A model generated the notes under the pieces. That model saw nothing but the letters and a program-made list of their open reading frames with translations. It did not search any database and was not told the DNA's origin. Shown in pieces: positions 59,735 to 64,000 of a stretch of DNA of 64,000 bases. The DNA comes from Chitinophaga solisilvae (GTDB taxonomy: Bacteria; Bacteroidota; Bacteroidia; Chitinophagales; Chitinophagaceae): the NCBI RefSeq assembly GCF_009928525.1, contig NZ_JAABOK010000015.1, positions 1-64,000 of the forward strand, in the 5' to 3' direction. A program made the translations under genes and the position numbers. How positions within the stretch are numbered: the stretch's first letter is position 1; every line of letters begins with the position of its first letter.

Positions 59735-60000
59735 CCCGGCGTCCAATATATCCGTGCCTGTTATATACCCCTCCATTCCGCCCGCCATCTTATTCTGCAG
59801 GAAACATATAATTAATACTGACAGGATAAATTTTAACGGATCTCACGATTTACTCCATAAAAAAGTTGCTAATTTGCACCAGCATTATTTCCTGTTAAAC
59901 AAACGCACTGTATATTGATTACTTAACCTGCCAGCTTTCATTTATCCGGAGCATACCTGTTGTAGCATCATCTTGCCATTTTAAAATAAATCTGATATCT

Positions 60001-61086
60001 ATGAATTTTCGAGTTAAAAGTCTTTCTTTTCTCCTGTTATTGTTCGTTAGCGCCTTATCTGCCTCCGCCCAGACTTCCGGTACCTTTACCGTAGGCGGGG
60101 ATCTTGACAAATTTTATCCGGTAATATTCGAAGATGGCGGCTGGAATACCAGCACGGCTTCAGAGTTGGAAATAGGCCGCTCTGCCGTACACCGCGATGC
60201 CCAGTGGAGAGGTTCCCTGATTGCTAAATTCCGGTATCATACTACAGCCTGGGGTAATTCATCAGAATTTATTGATGCGGATATCCGGCAATATAACAAT
60301 GCCAGTGTCAGCCCCTACAGCATTTTTGTTGCAGGCTGGAAAGATGCTACCTATTCCAATAATAACCGTCAGATTATTATCTGGCTGCGTGGCAGTACCA
60401 GCTATGATTATACTTCCAGGTATCCTGTTACCCCGTCTATATTTGACGGCGTCAGCAAACCTTTACCCTACGCAGAGCCGGGTGGTCCGCAGCATACCTT
60501 TAAAACAGCGGTCGATAGTTACGTGAATGACCAGGGCAAATCTTACGGATCGGCATTCTTTACCAGCTATAAAAGATGGACCAGCAACTCCTGGGGGCAG
60601 GCCATTAAACTGAATGCCGGGCAAGCCATGGAATTTGACGCCGGCGCTACCAAATTCGGTATGGGCGCATCTTCCGGCACCATTTTCTATATATTTACCA
60701 CCGGTGCTGATGATATGAGCCAACCGGCCACCTACCGGCTGACGATGAACCTTAACGGTGAAATGGGCATCGGGGTAACACCGGTAACAGGCGTTAAACT
60801 GGCGGTAGACGGCACTGTGGGCGCCCGCAAGGTAAAAGTATCACAAGGCAGCTGGTCCGATTTTGTTTTTCACGATGATTATAAATTACCTTCCCTGCAG
60901 GAGGTGGAAAAGTTTATCAAAATCAATAAACATCTCCCCGATATCCCTTCTGAAAAAGAAGTAACAGAAAATGGTCTGGACGTAGGTGAAATCAATAAAA
61001 AGCTGTTACAGAAAATAGAAGAACTGACCCTTCACCTGATCCGCATGGAAAAACGGATACAGGAGCTGGAAGCCGCGGGTAAATAA
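60001..61086 (+). CDS. Secreted protein with C-terminal coiled coil
   Basis: 361-aa secreted protein with a signal peptide (about 1-23, ending ASAQ). The middle (about 25-255) is beta-rich, with many Trp, Tyr and Gly residues and no recognised family. From about 256 the sequence MGIGVTPVTGVKLAVDGTVG and the segment KLPSLQEVEKFIKINKHLP match a C-terminal module common in Bacteroidota surface proteins that resembles the region before peptidase S74 chaperone domains in tail fibres. It ends in a coiled coil (about 325-360, NKKLLQKIEELTLHLIRMEK), suggesting a trimer. Function unknown. A long inverted repeat begins just after the stop. Confidence 0.8.
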   Translation: MNFRVKSLSFLLLLFVSALSASAQTSGTFTVGGDLDKFYPVIFEDGGWNTSTASELEIGRSAVHRDAQWRGSLIAKFRYHTTAWGNSSEFIDADIRQYNNASVSPYSIFVAGWKDATYSNNNRQIIIWLRGSTSYDYTSRYPVTPSIFDGVSKPLPYAEPGGPQHTFKTAVDSYVNDQGKSYGSAFFTSYKRWTSNSWGQAIKLNAGQAMEFDAGATKFGMGASSGTIFYIFTTGADDMSQPATYRLTMNLNGEMGIGVTPVTGVKLAVDGTVGARKVKVSQGSWSDFVFHDDYKLPSLQEVEKFIKINKHLPDIPSEKEVTENGLDVGEINKKLLQKIEELTLHLIRMEKRIQELEAAGK

Positions 61087-61089
61087 TAT

Positions 61090-61213
61090 AGAGCATTTAC
61101 GGATTTTGGGATTTTGGGATTTTGAGATTTTAAATGCAGCGGAGATATTCGGGGAAATCTCCGCTGCATTTAAAATCTCAAAATCCCAAAATCCCAAAAT
61201 CCGTAAATCTCTA
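61090..61213. repeat. Long inverted repeat (52-57-nt arms)
   Basis: Arms 61095-61146 and 61157-61208 are perfect reverse complements around a 10-nt spacer (ATTCGGGGAA); with one bulged base the stem extends to 61090 and 61213. The outer part is repeated GGATTTTGGGATTTTG, the inner part the GC-richer GCAGCGGAGAT. It lies between two same-strand genes, so it is probably a terminator for the first, but it is far longer than an ordinary one. Confidence 0.95.
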
Positions 61214-61219
61214 TCTTTG
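61212..61219 (+). promoter_or_regulatory. TATCTTTG -7 box upstream of AraC gene
   Basis: Exact match to the Bacteroidota -7 consensus TAnnTTTG. It ends 5 nt before the ATG at 61225, so transcription from it would give a leaderless or almost leaderless mRNA. No -33 TTG is visible; that position falls in the right arm of the long inverted repeat. Confidence 0.35.
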
Positions 61220-61224
61220 CCTCA

Positions 61225-62040
61225 ATGAATTACCAGATTTTTGAACCGCATAGCGACCTGGCGGCACTCGTAGCATGTTACTGGACACTGGAAAGCCCGA
61301 AAGAAAAAACGCCGGAGAAAAACACCATCGTTCCGGATGGCACGATGAAAATGATTTTCCACTATGGCGACCTGTATAAACGATATACGGAGAACGGAGA
61401 CAGTACCCTCCTGCCAAGATGCTTTGTAATCGGGCAACTGACCGGACCGCTGGAGGTAGAACCCACCGGAGAAACAGGTACCTTCTTCGTCCGGTTTCAT
61501 CCATACGGCTTCCTGCCGTTTACTACCATTCCCCTGAAAGAAATGGAAAATACGGCTGTACCGCTGGATAAACTGTTCGGTAAAGCCGGAACAGCAATTG
61601 CACAAAAGATCTTAGCCGCAGCTTCCTCCGCTGAAAGAATAAAATTAATTGAAACATTTCTGTTAAAACGGCTGGCCCATACCCAGACCATTGACCATAT
61701 TGTAAAATCAACGGTAGACACCATTCTGACGGCCAACGGACAGCTTTCCGTAGACGAACTTTCCAGGCAGACACATATCAACCGCCGGCAACTGGTACGT
61801 AAATTTTCTTCAGCCATCGGTTTAAGTCCGAAGCAACTGTCGAAAACCATCAGGCTGCAGGCCACCCTCAAAATGCTGCTGAACAACAAACCCGGCAGCC
61901 TTATTGCGCTGGCTTACGAAGGCGAATATTACGATCAGGCGCATTTTATCAAAGACTTCCGGGAATTTACCGGACTAACGCCCAAAGAATTTTACGGAGA
62001 ACACCTGAAGATGTCGCTGATCTTCGACCAGGCAGAATAA
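61225..62040 (+). CDS. AraC-family regulator with DUF6597-like N-terminus
   Basis: 271-aa transcriptional regulator. The N-terminal half (about 1-135, including VACYWTLE, VPDGTMKMIFHYG and VRFHPYGFLPF) matches the DUF6597 type of sensor found before AraC domains in Bacteroidota. The C-terminal half (about 160-262) has the two helix-turn-helix units, with LSVDELSRQTHINRRQLVRKF and YDQAHFIKDFREFTGLTPKEF. Targets unknown; the VOC and DUF2461 genes directly downstream are candidates. The start is set by the MNYQIFEPHSDLA type N-terminus. Confidence 0.92.
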   Translation: MNYQIFEPHSDLAALVACYWTLESPKEKTPEKNTIVPDGTMKMIFHYGDLYKRYTENGDSTLLPRCFVIGQLTGPLEVEPTGETGTFFVRFHPYGFLPFTTIPLKEMENTAVPLDKLFGKAGTAIAQKILAAASSAERIKLIETFLLKRLAHTQTIDHIVKSTVDTILTANGQLSVDELSRQTHINRRQLVRKFSSAIGLSPKQLSKTIRLQATLKMLLNNKPGSLIALAYEGEYYDQAHFIKDFREFTGLTPKEFYGEHLKMSLIFDQAE

Positions 62041-62080
62041 CATTGTCCCATTTTTACAATTTTATGCTTTCCGCACATCC

Positions 62081-62088
62081 TAACTTTG
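62081..62088 (+). promoter_or_regulatory. TAACTTTG -7 box upstream of VOC gene
   Basis: Exact TAnnTTTG match, 18 nt before the ATG at 62107, in a gap between genes. No clear -33 TTG at the right distance. It argues against a start at 62086, which would lie inside the promoter. Confidence 0.45.
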
Positions 62089-62106
62089 CTGCCGGACATA
62101 AAACAT

Positions 62107-62481
62107 ATGACAATGGAAAACATAATTACCTTCTTTGATATTCCTGCCGTAGATTTCAACCGGGCAGTCACTTTCTACAAATCCATCCTGGGCCTGGAAA
62201 TCAATGAAACCGAAATGTATGGTACCAAAATGGGCTTCTTCCCCAGCGACGGCACCAATGTGTCCGGAGCAATTGTACAGGGCAACGATTACAAGCCTTC
62301 CGCCGATGGCGTAGTAGCCTACCTGAACGGCGGCAATGACCTGCAGACCGTATTGGATAAAGTAGCAGCAGGCAACGGGACCGTGATTGTTCCGAAAACA
62401 CACATCAGCCCGGAAGTAGGATACATCGGCATGTTTATTGACACGGAGGGAAACAAAATGGCCGTTCATTCCATCAACTGA
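62107..62481 (+). CDS. VOC (glyoxalase/bleomycin-resistance fold) protein
   Basis: 124-aa vicinal oxygen chelate protein made of two beta-alpha-beta-beta-beta units: IITFFDIPAVDFNRAVTFYK at the N-terminus and GYIGMFIDTEGNKMAVHS at the C-terminus. Length and motifs fit the small PhnB/glyoxalase-like group; the actual substrate cannot be inferred. The start could be 62107 or 62113; a frame from 62086 begins inside a -7 promoter box. The stop lies 5 nt before the DUF2461 gene, so both are one transcript. Confidence 0.9.
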   Translation: MTMENIITFFDIPAVDFNRAVTFYKSILGLEINETEMYGTKMGFFPSDGTNVSGAIVQGNDYKPSADGVVAYLNGGNDLQTVLDKVAAGNGTVIVPKTHISPEVGYIGMFIDTEGNKMAVHSIN

Positions 62482-62486
62482 TACCC

Positions 62487-63128
62487 ATGAAAATATCCGT
62501 GCTGCATTTCCTGAAAGACCTGGAAAACAATAACAACCGGGAATGGTTCAATGACCACAAAAGCCGCTTCACCGATGCCCGTGAGGAGTTAATTCTGTTT
62601 GTGGAAGAACTGATAAAAGAGATTAGTGTCTTTGATGAAGAGATCGGCAAAGTAGACCCGGCGAAGTCCATCTTCCGGATATATCGCGACACCAGGTTTT
62701 CACAGAACAAAGATCCTTACAAAACCAATTTCGGTGCAAATATCGGCGTTAAAAATGCCGGGTACTACCTGCATATACAACCCGGACAATCCTTCCTGGC
62801 AGGTGGCATCTACATGCTGGAAAATGATAAACTGAAAGAACTCCGGAATGAGATTTCCTATAATGCGGACACCTTTCAGCAGATCATGAACGAAACATCC
62901 TTCCGCGGGTATTTCGGAGGGTTAAGTGAAGAAGAAAAACTGAAACGTGTTCCATTGGGTTTTGATAAGGAAGATCCGATGGCGGAATACCTGAAACTGA
63001 AACATTTTGTGGCTGTCCGCCCGGTTACGGATAAAGAACTGCTGGAAAAAGATGCTCCCGGAAAATTTGCAGCCATGTATAAATCACTGAAGCCGCTCAA
63101 GGATTTTCTGAACACGCCTTTCCGCTAA
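62487..63128 (+). CDS. DUF2461 domain-containing protein
   Basis: 213-aa protein matching the DUF2461 (TIGR02453) family along its whole length. Typical blocks are FLKDLENNNNREWFNDHK at the start, IFRIYRDTRFSQNKDPYKTNF, GYYLHIQPGQSFLAGGIYM and the C-terminal LKDFLNTPFR. The family has no established function. It has no signal peptide or membrane segment, so it is probably cytosolic. It follows the VOC gene by 5 nt and is followed by a strong intrinsic terminator. Confidence 0.93.
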   Translation: MKISVLHFLKDLENNNNREWFNDHKSRFTDAREELILFVEELIKEISVFDEEIGKVDPAKSIFRIYRDTRFSQNKDPYKTNFGANIGVKNAGYYLHIQPGQSFLAGGIYMLENDKLKELRNEISYNADTFQQIMNETSFRGYFGGLSEEEKLKRVPLGFDKEDPMAEYLKLKHFVAVRPVTDKELLEKDAPGKFAAMYKSLKPLKDFLNTPFR

Positions 63129-63159
63129 AGTACATGAACACCTGACGAAAGATAGCCTG

Positions 63160-63197
63160 AAGCCCCTGCTGTATTCACCATACAGCAGGGGCTTTTT
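63160..63197 (+). terminator. Rho-independent terminator
   Basis: Stem AAGCCCCTGCTGTA / TACAGCAGGGGCTT (14 bp), 7-nt loop, then TTT. It ends the VOC-DUF2461 transcript 32 nt after the stop codon. Confidence 0.93.
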
Positions 63198-63436
63198 CCA
63201 TTTCCGTTTTTTACATATATTTAGATAACAAAGCCCTGCCAGGCGGTTATAAGTAAGCCCCCGCCAGCCAGGGAAAGAAATTACCTTTAGTCAATACGGC
63301 GACGCCATCCGCAACAGCCTGTCAAGTGTAGTGAATCAGCCGTTCATCTATCTTTCTTGTTACCGGCCGTTGTCAGCCGGATAACAAACGAACTTACCAG
63401 GACCGTAACAACAGCTAAATAAAAAATATACCGGTT

Positions 63437-64000
63437 ATGAAAATAAAAGCATTTGCCATCATGGAGAAGAACGGGAAAGCGGTGCCGTTTGAGTATGAAA
63501 GAAATGTGGGAGCCAACGAGGTAAGGGTGAAAATTATTTACTGCGCTATGGCAAGGGGGGATGTCCAGTTTATCAGTGACCACTGGGGCGACACCAGATT
63601 TCCCTTTGTTCCGGGTCACGAAATTGTGGGAATTGTGGAGGAAACCGGCGCCCATGTAACGGCATTAAAGGTGGGCGACCAGGTGGGGGTTGGCTATCAG
63701 CTGGAAGCGTGCTTTGAATGCGATTACTGTAAAGCTGGCCTTGAGCAGTTTTGTCCGCAGCAAAAAGTAATCGCCGTACACAGTTACGGTGGCCTTGCCG
63801 GGCATATTGTGGTAGATTACCGGTTTGCCTTCCTGCTTCCGCCGGGGCTTCATCCCGTAAATGCAGTCCCGCTGCTGTCTGCCGGCCTTACGGTATATAC
63901 CGGCATTATGCGGGCCCAGCTACCACCCCATGCAGTTGTCGGGGTACTGGGAGTAGGCGGCCTTGGCCAGCTGGCCATACAGTTCTTACATAAAATGGGG
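63437..64000 (+). CDS. Zinc-type alcohol dehydrogenase (3' end outside window)
   Basis: First 188 residues of a medium-chain NAD(P)-dependent alcohol dehydrogenase, probably of the CAD/YahK-like group. The GHE motif is at 60-62. Structural-zinc cysteines are Cys92, Cys95, Cys98 and Cys106 (CFECDYCKAG). The start of the Rossmann fold shows VLGVGGLGQLA. Oddity: where the family has CGVCHSD, this protein reads CAMARGD (36-42), so the usual catalytic-zinc cysteine is Ala39 and the following His is Arg40. Activity may thus be altered or lost, or zinc may be held differently. The gene continues past the right edge. Confidence 0.88.
   Translation, partial: MKIKAFAIMEKNGKAVPFEYERNVGANEVRVKIIYCAMARGDVQFISDHWGDTRFPFVPGHEIVGIVEETGAHVTALKVGDQVGVGYQLEACFECDYCKAGLEQFCPQQKVIAVHSYGGLAGHIVVDYRFAFLLPPGLHPVNAVPLLSAGLTVYTGIMRAQLPPHAVVGVLGVGGLGQLAIQFLHKMG

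Overview
The window comes from a member of the Bacteroidota, most probably Chitinophagaceae (Chitinophaga-like). The signs are a SusC/SusD pair with an ECF sigma factor and FecR anti-sigma factor, TlpA-type thioredoxin fold proteins, exact TAnnTTTG -7 promoter boxes, and very large NRPS genes with moderate GC next to AT-rich intergenic DNA. The genus is an inference; no rRNA gene is present.

Positions 1-46593 (all minus strand, so read right to left) are one tightly packed biosynthetic operon. A fatty acyl-AMP ligase with a fused acyl carrier protein (44584-46593) starts the line. NRPS proteins of 2186, 4230, 2211 and 2024 aa follow, then an aspartate/glutamate-family racemase, then an NRPS of about 3199 aa, then a polyketide synthase (KS-AT visible) that runs off the left edge. 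Genes overlap by 4-20 nt or are 1-5 nt apart. By hand-read ten-residue A-domain codes the line adds twelve amino acids: fatty acyl - Ala - Thr - Asp - Ala - Val - Ala - Thr - (Cys-like) - D-aromatic - (Asp/iso-Asp type, possibly D) - D-Asn - Asn - malonyl-derived unit - further steps outside the window. No thioesterase is in the window, so release lies further left. Four NRPS proteins start with a TubC_N-like docking domain, and each preceding protein ends in a short acidic/hydrophobic tail.

The most striking part is the junction at 11.9-12.6 kb. The 2024-aa protein ends in a bare condensation domain, the next NRPS starts directly with an adenylation domain, and the racemase gene sits between the two halves of this module. 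That A domain has a DARH-type code like the one I recall for the D-methyl-aspartate domain of microcystin synthetase, whose cluster also carries an aspartate racemase (McyF). Nearby, two Asn-type A domains in one gene are about 98.5% identical over 1.53 kb, a recent duplication or gene conversion.

Positions 46594-48042 are a gene-free, AT-rich divergent promoter region. On the plus strand follow an ECF sigma factor, FecR, a TonB-dependent SusC-type receptor with STN signalling domain, a SusD-like lipoprotein and a TlpA-like thioredoxin protein (48043-56598): a self-regulated outer-membrane uptake locus.

Positions 56599-64000 hold ordinary chromosomal genes on the plus strand: a BSP-family metalloprotease-like lipoprotein, an NmrA-like reductase coupled to an AraC regulator, a secreted protein with a C-terminal coiled coil, a second AraC regulator, a VOC protein with a DUF2461 protein, and the first part of a zinc-type alcohol dehydrogenase that lacks a usual catalytic zinc ligand. 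Two very long inverted repeats (61-nt and 52-57-nt arms) lie in this part.
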